Assembly (NCBI GenBank): GCA_900546435.1
Contig: URCQ01000013.1
Location: 1 to 64,000 of the forward strand
Length of the DNA: 64,000 nt
From: an uncultured Pseudobutyrivibrio sp.
GTDB taxonomy: Bacteria; Bacillota; Clostridia; Lachnospirales; Lachnospiraceae
Reading direction: 5' to 3'
Below are positions 24,392 to 31,798 of this stretch, one piece after another (positions within the stretch are counted from its first letter, which is position 1; each line of letters starts with the position of its first letter). The position numbers and the translations under genes were made by a program. Below the pieces are notes generated by a model that saw only the letters and a program-made list of their open reading frames with translations, was not told the DNA's origin and did not search any database.

Positions 24392-25786
24392 ATGAGCAAA
24401 TATTTTTTGGCGATTGATATAGGTGCTTCCAGCGGAAGACACATGTTAGGCAGTCTTGAAGATGGCAAGATTGTGTTAGAAGAGGTTTACCGTTTCTGGA
24501 ACGGAATGGATCATGTGGATGGAACTCTCTGCTGGGATGTCGACAGATTATTTAATGAAATTATTGCCGGAATGAAAAAATGTAAAGAAATTGGCAAGAT
24601 TCCGGTGAGCGTTGGTATTGATACATGGGGTGTGGACTATGTTTTGTTAGATAAGGATGACAATATTGTAGGACCTACCGTCGGCTATCGTGACCACAGA
24701 ACAGAAGGAATGGATGAAGAAGTATATAAAATCATTTCGGAAGATGATTTGTATGCAAGAACGGGTATTCAGAAAGCTATTTACAACACAATTTATCAGT
24801 TGATGGCTGTGAAAAAACTTCATCCGGAACATTTAGAAAAAGCAGATGCTATGCTTATGATTCCAGATTACTTCCATTTTAAACTGAGTGGCAAAAAGGT
24901 ACAGGAATATTCAGAGGCAACAACAGCACAGCTTGTAAATCCTACTACCAAGGATTGGGATTATGAGTTGATTGATCAGTTGGGATTCCCGAGAAGAATT
25001 TTCCAGAAAATTGAAATGCCGGGAACGGCAATTGGCAATTTGACGGATGAGGTCAAAGAATTAGTGGGATATGATTGTCAGGTGGTACTGCCTCCGACAC
25101 ATGATACAGCATCTGCAGTTATGGCAATTCCTACCAATGCCGAGGATACATGTTATATCAGTTCTGGAACATGGTCTTTGATGGGTGTGGAAATGGCAGA
25201 AGCTAATTGTTCTCCAAAGAGTAAGGAAGCAAACTTTACCAATGAAGGTGGATATGGTGGAAAGATTACATATCTCGCAAACATTATGGGGCTTTGGATG
25301 ATTCAGTCTGTACGTAATCAGCTGGCGCCAGACATGTCTTATGGTGATTTGTGTGAACAAGCATCGCATGAGACGATAAAGACAGTGGTTGACTGCCAGG
25401 ATGCAAGTTTCCTTTCTCCAGACGATATGGTAGAAGCAGTAAAAGATTACTGTAGAAAGACAAATCAGGAGGTTCCTGAGACTTTACCTGCATTGGCAAG
25501 TGTAATTTATAATTCTTTGGCAAAATGCTATGCTGAAAAATTAGAGGAAATCCAGAAGATTACAGGTGTGAAATACGATAAGATTAATATTATCGGTGGT
25601 GGTTCTAACGCAGCATATTTAAATGAGCTGACAGCAAAATACACTGGTATCGGTGTTCATGCTGGTCCTGGTGAAGCAACAGCTATCGGAAATATTTTAT
25701 CCCAGATGTTGGAAGAAGGAACTTTTGCTGATTTGAAAGATGCAAGAAATTGTGTTGCAAAATCTTTTGAAATTAAGGTATATTAA
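24392..25786 (+). CDS. rhamnulokinase-type sugar kinase, probable fuculokinase
   Basis: The 464-residue FGGY kinase has the N-terminal phosphate-binding segment LAIDIGASSGRHMLG, the substrate region GIDTWGVDYVLLDKDDN, and the C-terminal adenosine motif INIIGGGSNAAYLNELTAKY. Its sequence is closest in feel to rhamnulokinase (RhaB), but with fucose isomerase, fucose mutarotase and class II aldolase around it the likely reaction is ATP plus L-fuculose to L-fuculose-1-phosphate. It may accept L-rhamnulose as well. Gap to the preceding gene is 14 bases. Confidence 0.88.
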   Translation: MSKYFLAIDIGASSGRHMLGSLEDGKIVLEEVYRFWNGMDHVDGTLCWDVDRLFNEIIAGMKKCKEIGKIPVSVGIDTWGVDYVLLDKDDNIVGPTVGYRDHRTEGMDEEVYKIISEDDLYARTGIQKAIYNTIYQLMAVKKLHPEHLEKADAMLMIPDYFHFKLSGKKVQEYSEATTAQLVNPTTKDWDYELIDQLGFPRRIFQKIEMPGTAIGNLTDEVKELVGYDCQVVLPPTHDTASAVMAIPTNAEDTCYISSGTWSLMGVEMAEANCSPKSKEANFTNEGGYGGKITYLANIMGLWMIQSVRNQLAPDMSYGDLCEQASHETIKTVVDCQDASFLSPDDMVEAVKDYCRKTNQEVPETLPALASVIYNSLAKCYAEKLEEIQKITGVKYDKINIIGGGSNAAYLNELTAKYTGIGVHAGPGEATAIGNILSQMLEEGTFADLKDARNCVAKSFEIKVY

Positions 25787-25813
25787 AAGTAGCTTTGTAA
25801 AAGTAAGGAAGGC

Positions 25814-26620
25814 ATGGTAAAACGAATGGCAGGCTGTAAGACGAAAACAATCTGTTTTACAAACAATAAGGGTGGAAGCGGAAAATCAACGACATGTGCA
25901 AACCTGGCATATGAGTTGGCAGCCGCTGGCAAGAAAGTTCTTATGGTTGATGGGGATATGCAGTTGAATCTTTCGTTATCCTTTTTTGATGAAGAACAAG
26001 TGCTTGGTATGGCAGAATGTGAGAAGAATTTATATTATGCCATTAAAGGAAAGCACGATTTGAGTGAGTACATTGTACATACGCCATATGAAAATTTAGA
26101 TTTAATTCCATCCTCGACTTTAATGAGTCAGATTGAATACGAACTCTTTACCATGATGCAAAGAGAATATGTGTTAAAGAAATGTTTGCGTGGAATCTAT
26201 GAAAAAGAAATCTATGATTATATACTGATTGATGCGCCTCCTACACTGGGAACGTGGGTGATTAATATTCTGTGTACAGCGGATTATGTTGTGGTTCCGG
26301 TGGAGGCATCTCCGTGGGGATTATTTGGACTGGCAAACATGTTTGACTTTTTAAATGGAATGTCTGAGATGACGGATGCAAAGATTATGGGGGTTCTGAT
26401 TACCAAGGTCGATGAAAGAAAAAATTATTATAAGCAGACCAGAGAAATTCTGGAAAGCTATGATAACATTAATGTATTTGAATCGTTTATACATGTGGAT
26501 TCTTCGATTGAATGGGCACAGGACAACTCAGTACCAGTGACAGTATATAAAAAAAGTACAAGAAGTGCGAAGGAATTTCAGGGCTTAGCGAAGGAGGTAA
26601 TAAACTATGGCAGTAGGTAA
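25814..26620 (+). CDS. ParA-family ATPase beside BMC operon
   Basis: The 268-residue protein has the deviant Walker A KGGSGKST (residues 19-26, with signature lysine), Walker A-prime LMVDGDMQLNLSLSF and Walker B YDYILIDAPPTLG. ParA/McdA proteins bind DNA when ATP-loaded and use gradients on the nucleoid to place plasmids, chromosomes or compartments. No ParB or parS-like array is seen. The next gene, overlapping by 14 bases, encodes a disordered basic protein, the type of partner McdA uses. The start may instead be ATG 25826. A role in BMC positioning is my inference. Confidence 0.85.
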   Translation: MVKRMAGCKTKTICFTNNKGGSGKSTTCANLAYELAAAGKKVLMVDGDMQLNLSLSFFDEEQVLGMAECEKNLYYAIKGKHDLSEYIVHTPYENLDLIPSSTLMSQIEYELFTMMQREYVLKKCLRGIYEKEIYDYILIDAPPTLGTWVINILCTADYVVVPVEASPWGLFGLANMFDFLNGMSEMTDAKIMGVLITKVDERKNYYKQTREILESYDNINVFESFIHVDSSIEWAQDNSVPVTVYKKSTRSAKEFQGLAKEVINYGSR

Positions 26621-26975
26621 AGGAAGTATGGCAAGAGCATCGAAAGCAGCGGATCATACATCTGCATCAAAGGAAACGAAGGTGGCAGAAGAAGTAAAAG
26701 CTGAAGCGGCAGTAGTGGCAGAACCGGTAAAAAAGACAGCTGCAACGAAAACGACAACAGCAAAAACAACGGCATCCAAGGCAAAGAAGACAACCACAAG
26801 AAAGACAACAGCGAAGAAAGCAACAACGAAAGTTACAAGTTCGGTGGTTGCGGGAACGTCAGAACAGGTTATGCAGGCCATTGAATATCAGAAATCCAGT
26901 CAGGTTTTAGATCGTGAACCGGAAATGAACGAGACCTTTGGGGTAGGCGAGTCAATGCCGATTTATTTCTACTAA
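26607..26975 (+). CDS. disordered basic partner of ParA (McdB-like candidate)
   Basis: This 122-residue protein is low-complexity. It has a short basic N-terminus (MAVGKGSMARASKAA), an Ala/Glu-rich stretch (about 26-40), a Lys/Thr/Ala-rich segment (about 42-75, KKTTTRKTTAKKATTK) resembling histone-H1 or PhaF-type DNA-binding tails, and a more ordered C-terminus (SEQVMQAIEYQKSS, ending MPIYFY). The start overlaps the ParA frame, with AAGGAGG placed for coupling. ParA partners typically use a basic N-terminal peptide to stimulate the ATPase. No homologue is recognised, so the partner role is inferred. Confidence 0.75.
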   Translation: MAVGKGSMARASKAADHTSASKETKVAEEVKAEAAVVAEPVKKTAATKTTTAKTTASKAKKTTTRKTTAKKATTKVTSSVVAGTSEQVMQAIEYQKSSQVLDREPEMNETFGVGESMPIYFY

Positions 26976-26983
26976 TATAAGAC

Positions 26984-27038
26984 AAAAAGAAGAGGTTATG
27001 CTATTACGAAAAAATCGTAAAAGCATAGCCTCTTTTTG
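26984..27038 (+). terminator. strong terminator after the ParA pair
   Basis: AGAGGTTATGCT pairs with AGCATAGCCTCT (one wobble), with an inner TTACGA/TCGTAA stem, and TTTTTG follows. It ends the fucU-kinase-ParA transcript. Confidence 0.9.
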
Positions 27039-27108
27039 TTTGCAGTGACACCAATAATAGTGGGAGCATGTATCTGCTTTATTCTGCGGTAGAAAGAATG
27101 GCTGATGA

Positions 27109-27858
27109 CTACTGCAGAATATGTAATATGGATGAAGCACTTGTATTGAGGACCAAACGAGATGGAAAGTCAATTTCGTTTAGCAAAGGAATCGCATATT
27201 GCATATTGCCAATGTTTTTTGTTCCGTGGCTGTCACTGGAAAGAAGGATAGGCAGTTCTAATTTTTTACATATTTTTAAAATCTTTCTGCAGTTGGTAGG
27301 CCCGTTTACCCGATAAGCGTCTGGCATAAGAGAACCATTGTTGATTTCAGGATAAATATGGTTCTTTTTTGATATTTCCAGAAGATATTCGAAATCAACC
27401 GGAAAACGTGCATCGTCAATGTGCCCTAAAAATCGTACATTGGGATGTTTTAAGGCATTGATATAGCATTGCGTAAAGTCAGGTAAAGAATAAGGCTTTA
27501 ATATAGGTGGGTGAATACTGATGATGGCATAGTCCAGCGTGGATAAGGTGTCGTCGTCTAGATCCACATCACCTGCTGCGTTTATAATGTTTAATTCGCA
27601 TCCATAAAGAATATGGATGCCGAAGCGGTTGCGGCTGGCTAATTTCAGACTTTGAAAATAGGAGGTCTTGGCAGAACCAATACTGGCCGGACCATGCTCG
27701 GATATTCCTAAAAGGGAAAGCCCGCGATCAGATGCAGCTTTGAGCATATCGGTTATGGTATCGCAGGAACCATGTCCGCTACTGATGCTGTGTGTATGTA
27801 AATCAGCATAAATGGGATATGTATTCATGGAATTTGGAAATGTAATATTGTCTAACAT
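27109..27858 (-). CDS. PHP-domain phosphoesterase (YcdX/histidinol-phosphatase-like)
   Basis: The 249-residue protein has the PHP metal motifs ADLHTHSISSGHGSC (about 18-32), ISEHGPASIG, and a C-terminal SSDSHGTK. It should be a trinuclear-metal phosphoesterase of the YcdX type. The start at 27858 is chosen because AAAGGAGTACTTTT precedes it; the longer frame upstream has no ribosome site and an unlike composition. It lies between the ParA pair and the BMC operon on the opposite strand, and I see no link to fucose use. Its substrate is unknown. Confidence 0.82.
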   Translation of the reverse strand: MLDNITFPNSMNTYPIYADLHTHSISSGHGSCDTITDMLKAASDRGLSLLGISEHGPASIGSAKTSYFQSLKLASRNRFGIHILYGCELNIINAAGDVDLDDDTLSTLDYAIISIHPPILKPYSLPDFTQCYINALKHPNVRFLGHIDDARFPVDFEYLLEISKKNHIYPEINNGSLMPDAYRVNGPTNCRKILKICKKLELPILLSSDSHGTKNIGNMQYAIPLLNEIDFPSRLVLNTSASSILHILQ

Positions 27859-28216
27859 AAAAGTACTCCTTTGGCATATGTGCACAAAAAGATTGTGCAA
27901 TATCACGGAAACGAAAAAGCAATATATAAATGCATTGTGTAATCTGCCGTGAAATAAGAAAAATGATAAAATATTTACCATGATTATAACCTAAAAATGT
28001 GGAATTTCCAATATGGTTTTGAAAAAAACAAGGGAAAAACAACAAAAACCACCAAATAATACGCCAAAAGCCACACAAAACTCAATTCGAAGGAAAAAAC
28101 AGGCGGGAAAAATAAAATAAAAGTGTTGTTTTATGTTGACTTTGTAGATGAATCATAATATAATCATGATATCGGATTAGAAGGTGATTCGATACTAGGA
28201 TAGACGAGGAAGACGC
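27859..28216. other. regulatory gap ahead of BMC operon
   Basis: This 358-bp region holds the divergent starts of the PHP gene and the BMC operon. Its right end carries the BMC promoter (28136-28164) and repeated half-sites. The middle is A-rich without a frame that I can support. Confidence 0.65.
28136..28164 (+). promoter_or_regulatory. consensus sigma-A promoter of BMC operon
   Basis: TTGACT (28136-28141) and TATAAT (28159-28164) are 17 bases apart. ATCAT (28152-28156) and ATGAT (28166-28170) form a dyad around the -10 box. Farther down, TATCG and CGATA form another inverted pair (about 28170-28195). As at the transport operon, symmetric sequence over a strong -10 suggests repression, plausibly by the DeoR protein encoded in this operon. 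Confidence 0.8.
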
Positions 28217-28570
28217 ATGGAAAATAAGCAAAGAATCATACAGGAATTAGTTCCTGGAAAACAGATTACTTTGGCACATATCATTGCCAACCCGGATCCG
28301 ATACTTTACCAGAAGTTAGGCCTTGATCCAGCGGTGGGATATGCCAAATCTGCAATTGGAGTTTTGACAGTAAGCCCGGCAGAGACTGCAATTATCATGG
28401 CGGATATAGCGATCAAATCAGCTGGTGTAGAACTCGGATTTGTAGACCGGTTTTCGGGATCTGTCATTGTGACAGGTACGGTGTCTGAGGTGGAAGCGTC
28501 AATACAGGCGATTCTACAATATGTGGAAAGTACATTGGGATATGCAGTTACACCGGTAACACGCACGTAG
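28217..28570 (+). CDS. pduU: BMC shell protein, PduU/EutS type
   Basis: The 117-residue protein is a circularly permuted BMC domain of the PduU/EutS kind: an N-terminal beta segment (QELVPGKQITLAHIIANP) precedes the core (AIGVLTVSPAETAIIMADIA, GSVIVTGTVSEVEASI). Such proteins form hexagonal tiles with a small beta-barrel over the pore. It is the first gene of the compartment operon, 53 bases after the -10 box, as in several Pdu/Eut-type loci. Shell assembly is known for the family. The exact place in this shell is inferred. Confidence 0.92.
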   Translation: MENKQRIIQELVPGKQITLAHIIANPDPILYQKLGLDPAVGYAKSAIGVLTVSPAETAIIMADIAIKSAGVELGFVDRFSGSVIVTGTVSEVEASIQAILQYVESTLGYAVTPVTRT

Positions 28571-28583
28571 TTAATAAAACAAT

Positions 28584-29045
28584 ATGAAGAAAATCATTTT
28601 AATGGGACGCAGTGGTGCTGGAAAAACAACACTGACGCAGGCACTTCAGGGTGAAAAGATTACATATAAGAAAACCCAGTATATCAATCATTATGATGTG
28701 ATTATAGACACACCGGGTGAGTACCTTCAGACAGGGACACTGGGAAGGGCACTGGCACTGTATTCTTATGAAGCGGATGTAGTTGGATTGTTGGCATCGT
28801 CAACAGAACCGTTTTCATTATATCCGCCGAATATTACCTGCATGGTAAATCGCGACGTTATTGGAATTGTAACCAAGATAGATCAGGGCGATGGCGATGT
28901 GACGCTGGCTACCAGCTGGCTGCAAAATGCTGGATGCAAAAGAATTTTCTATGTTAATTCTAAAACTGGAGAAGGTGTATCTGATATCTTAGAATATCTT
29001 CGGGAACCAGGAGATGTGATGCCTTGGGAAAAGCAAGGCGAGTAA
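28584..29045 (+). CDS. pduV: EutP/PduV-type small GTPase
   Basis: The 153-residue protein has a P-loop GRSGAGKTTL (about 8-17), a G3 motif DTPGEY (about 43-48) and a G4-like VTKID. It belongs to the Ras-like EutP/PduV family found in many BMC operons; PduV has been linked to compartment movement or enzyme support in enterobacteria, though its role is not settled. It follows the shell gene by 13 bases. Here it coexists with a ParA pair, so two nucleotide-driven factors may act on the same compartment. Confidence 0.88.
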   Translation: MKKIILMGRSGAGKTTLTQALQGEKITYKKTQYINHYDVIIDTPGEYLQTGTLGRALALYSYEADVVGLLASSTEPFSLYPPNITCMVNRDVIGIVTKIDQGDGDVTLATSWLQNAGCKRIFYVNSKTGEGVSDILEYLREPGDVMPWEKQGE

Positions 29046-29056
29046 GTTGGGAACTG

Positions 29057-29081
29057 TTATTCTATATTCATTATAGAATAA
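29057..29081 (+). other. intercistronic hairpin ahead of fuculose aldolase
   Basis: TTATTCTATA and TATAGAATAA form a perfect 10-bp stem with a TTCAT loop, and no T-run follows. It is better read as an mRNA-processing or stabilising element, or an attenuating stem, than as a terminator. Confidence 0.6.
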
Positions 29082-29113
29082 TCAAATATATAAAAGAAAA
29101 AGGAGAATAAAAA

Positions 29114-29914
29114 ATGGCACTGAATGAATACGAAATCAAAAAAATGATCTGCGACGTAGGTAAAAGAATCTATGATCGCAACATGGTAGCAGCAAATGAT
29201 GGAAACATTTCTGTAAAGCTTAACGACAATGAATTCTTATGTACACCAACAGGTGTTTCAAAAGGATTTATGACACCAGAGTACATCTGCAAAGTAGATG
29301 CACAGGGAAATGTAATCCAGGCAAACAAGGGCTTCAAGCCATCTTCAGAGATTAAGATGCATATGAGAGTGTATGCAAAGAGACCTGACGTAGGAGCTGT
29401 AGTTCATGCACATCCTACATTTGCAACAAGCTTTGCAATCGCAGGTATTCCTTTGACACAGCCAATCATGCCAGAGGCAGTAATCGCATTAGGATGCGTT
29501 CCAATCGCTCCTTACGGAACACCTTCTACAATGGAAATTCCAGATGCTGTAGAACCATACTTAGAGCACTTTGACGCTGTATTGTTAGAGAGCCACGGAG
29601 CATTGACATGGTCTACAGATCTTATGGCAGCATACATGAAGATGGAATCTGTAGAATTCTATGCTGAGTTATTGTACAAGGCAAAACAGCTTGGTGGACC
29701 TAAGGAATTCGACAAAGAACAGATCGCTAAGTTATATGAGATTAGAAGAAAAATGGGACTTCCGGGACGTCATCCTGCAAACCTTTGCCAGAACAAGGGT
29801 AAAGAAAATTGCCATAACTGTGGTGGTGGATGCAGTTCTTCAGCACAGACAGATGACAGCCAGGAATTAGTAACAGCTATTACAAAGAAAGTATTAGAGT
29901 CATTAGGCAAATAA
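29114..29914 (+). CDS. fucA: class II aldolase, L-fuculose-1-phosphate type, BMC-targeted
   Basis: The 266-residue enzyme is about 50 residues longer than E. coli FucA (215). The core shows the zinc and catalytic residues in AANDGNISVKL, SSEIKMHM (Glu), VHAHPTFATSF (His pair) and LESHGALTW (His). It should split L-fuculose-1-phosphate into DHAP and L-lactaldehyde, and may also take rhamnulose-1-phosphate. The extra C-terminus has a Cys/Gly linker (CHNCGGGCSSS) and an amphipathic helix (QELVTAITKKVLESLGK), the pattern of BMC encapsulation peptides, so the reaction is probably housed inside the shell. AAGGAGAATAAAAA lies upstream. Confidence 0.92.
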   Translation: MALNEYEIKKMICDVGKRIYDRNMVAANDGNISVKLNDNEFLCTPTGVSKGFMTPEYICKVDAQGNVIQANKGFKPSSEIKMHMRVYAKRPDVGAVVHAHPTFATSFAIAGIPLTQPIMPEAVIALGCVPIAPYGTPSTMEIPDAVEPYLEHFDAVLLESHGALTWSTDLMAAYMKMESVEFYAELLYKAKQLGGPKEFDKEQIAKLYEIRRKMGLPGRHPANLCQNKGKENCHNCGGGCSSSAQTDDSQELVTAITKKVLESLGK

Positions 29915-29918
29915 TCAT

Positions 29919-30398
29919 ATGAAAGAAAATAATCTGGAAACAATTGTTAACAATATTGTCGGCGACGCTATCGTAAAAGAAGTGATGTCTTTAAAACTGG
30001 CAGTGAAGTTAATAGAAGCTGTAGAAGAGAAGGCGACAGAAATGGGACTTGCTGTTGTGGTAGCAGTATCAGATGCGGCAGGGAGACCAATGGCTGTGCA
30101 TTGCATGGATGGCGCCTATCATGGGAGCTTTGATGTGGCAGTGAATAAGACATATACTTCTACAGCATTTCAGATGTCGACAGCAAAATTATCAAGACTT
30201 TGCCAGCCGGGACAGGATTTGTACGGATTGCAGTTTAGCAATGATGGCAAGGTGATGATATTAGGAGGCGGAGAACCGTTGATGGTTGGAAAAACCATGA
30301 TTGGAGCCTTGGGGGTATCCGGGGGCAGTGCCCAGGAAGATACAGATCTGGCTGCTTATGGGGCATCCGCATTGAAGGAGGTAATAAAGTGTCTGTAG
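29919..30398 (+). CDS. PduO C-terminal/GlcG-type protein
   Basis: The 159-residue protein is mostly a GlcG/HbpS-like domain (AVVVAVSDAAGRPMAVHCMD, IGALGVSGGSAQEDTDLA, about 45-155), the family forming the C-terminal part of PduO. No adenosyltransferase domain is present, consistent with a B12-independent pathway. The first 20 residues (LETIVNNIVGDAIVKE) look like an encapsulation helix. The stop overlaps the next start. Proposed haem or cofactor binding in relatives is not established, so its role in this compartment is open. Confidence 0.85.
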   Translation: MKENNLETIVNNIVGDAIVKEVMSLKLAVKLIEAVEEKATEMGLAVVVAVSDAAGRPMAVHCMDGAYHGSFDVAVNKTYTSTAFQMSTAKLSRLCQPGQDLYGLQFSNDGKVMILGGGEPLMVGKTMIGALGVSGGSAQEDTDLAAYGASALKEVIKCL

Positions 30399-31780
30399 AT
30401 GAACGTATGGTACATGACATCGTACAGCAAGTCATGGCAAATATGCAGATTACCGGAAGTGTATCTGGTATGCATGGTGTGTTTAAGGACATGAATGAGG
30501 CAATCAATGCTTCTATCGAAGCACAGAAAAAGGTTTGCTGCATGACCTTAGACCAAAGAGAACAAATCATTTCAAATATTCGTAAGAAAACACATGAGAA
30601 TGCTGAGATTTTAGCAAACATGGGTGTAAACGAGACAGGAATGGGTAATGTGGGAGATAAGATTCTCAAACATCACCTTACCGCTGATAAGGTGCCTGGT
30701 ACAGAAGATATCAGCACAGTAGCATGGTCTGGTGACAGAGGTCTTACATTGGTAGAGATGGGACCATTTGGAGTAATCGGTGCTATTACACCGGCAACAA
30801 ACCCATCAGAGACAGTAATCTGTAACTGCATTGGTATGCTTGCAGGTGGAAATACCGTAGTATTTAACCCACATCCAAACGCAAAGAAAACAACAATTTA
30901 TACAATTAACATGATTAATGAGGCTTCTATTGAAGTAGGCGGACCAGACAACATTGCAGTAACGGTTGAGGTTCCAACACTTGATACAAGTGCCATCATG
31001 ATGAAGCATCCAGCAATTCACTTATTGGTAGCAACGGGTGGACCTGGAGTAGTAACAGCAGTACTTTCTTCTGGTAAGAGAGCAATCGGTGCTGGTGCAG
31101 GAAATCCACCTGTATTAGTAGACGAGACAGCAGATGTAAGAAAGGCAGCACAGGACATTGTAAACGGATGTACTTTTGATAATAACCTTCCTTGCATTGC
31201 TGAAAAGGAAATCGTTGCAGTAGATTGTATCGCAGATGAGTTGATGAACTACATGATTTCTGAAAATGGCTGCTATTTAGCAAGCAAAGAAATTCAGGAC
31301 AAGTTAGTACAGACAGTACTTACACCAAAGGGAGCATTAAACAGAAAATGTGTTGGTAGAAGCGCACAGACGTTGCTCGCTATGGTTGGTGTTAATGTAG
31401 GACCAGAAATTCGTTGTATCGTATTTGAAGGCGAGAAGGAACATCCATTGATCGCTACAGAATTGATGATGCCAATCTTAGGTATGGTTCGTGTAAAATC
31501 ATTTGAAGAAGGTGTTGAGACAGCAGTTTGGCTGGAGCATGGCAATCGCCACTCAGCACATATCCATTCTAAGAATGTAGATCATATCACAACTTATGCA
31601 AGAGCAATCGATACAGCTATTCTTGTAAAGAATGGTCCAAGCTACGCAGCACTTGGATTCGGTGGAGAAGGATATTGTACATTTACAATTGCTTCAAGAA
31701 CCGGAGAAGGTTTAACTGCAGCACATAGCTTTACAAAGAGCAGACGTTGTACAATGTCTGATAGCCTTTGCATTAGATAA
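30389..31780 (+). CDS. pduP: CoA-acylating propionaldehyde dehydrogenase
   Basis: The 463-residue enzyme (PduP/EutE family) oxidises propionaldehyde with NAD and CoA to propionyl-CoA inside the compartment. Seen are an N-terminal amphipathic helix (ERMVHDIVQQVMANMQ, about 5-20) typical of encapsulation peptides, the region AIGAGAGNPPVLVDETAD and the catalytic cysteine in NNLPCIAEKE. It starts with GTG at 30389, with AAGGAGG seven bases ahead, overlapping the previous frame by 10 bases. NADH formed here is expected to be recycled by the alcohol dehydrogenase encoded next. Confidence 0.93.
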   Translation: MSVDERMVHDIVQQVMANMQITGSVSGMHGVFKDMNEAINASIEAQKKVCCMTLDQREQIISNIRKKTHENAEILANMGVNETGMGNVGDKILKHHLTADKVPGTEDISTVAWSGDRGLTLVEMGPFGVIGAITPATNPSETVICNCIGMLAGGNTVVFNPHPNAKKTTIYTINMINEASIEVGGPDNIAVTVEVPTLDTSAIMMKHPAIHLLVATGGPGVVTAVLSSGKRAIGAGAGNPPVLVDETADVRKAAQDIVNGCTFDNNLPCIAEKEIVAVDCIADELMNYMISENGCYLASKEIQDKLVQTVLTPKGALNRKCVGRSAQTLLAMVGVNVGPEIRCIVFEGEKEHPLIATELMMPILGMVRVKSFEEGVETAVWLEHGNRHSAHIHSKNVDHITTYARAIDTAILVKNGPSYAALGFGGEGYCTFTIASRTGEGLTAAHSFTKSRRCTMSDSLCIR

Positions 31781-31798
31781 GAGAAGGAGAAGAAAGAA

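Noticed and set aside
24392..25786. Pure rhamnose kinase and rhamnose-only pathway
   Set aside because: The kinase resembles RhaB, but the isomerase and mutarotase are fucose-type and no rhamnose isomerase is in the window. Use of both sugars remains possible.
25814..26975. ParA pair as a plasmid or chromosome partition locus
   Set aside because: No ParB helix-turn-helix protein, no centromere-like repeats, no replication gene and no oriC features were seen nearby, and the pair lies at the end of a fucose transcript. Not fully excluded.
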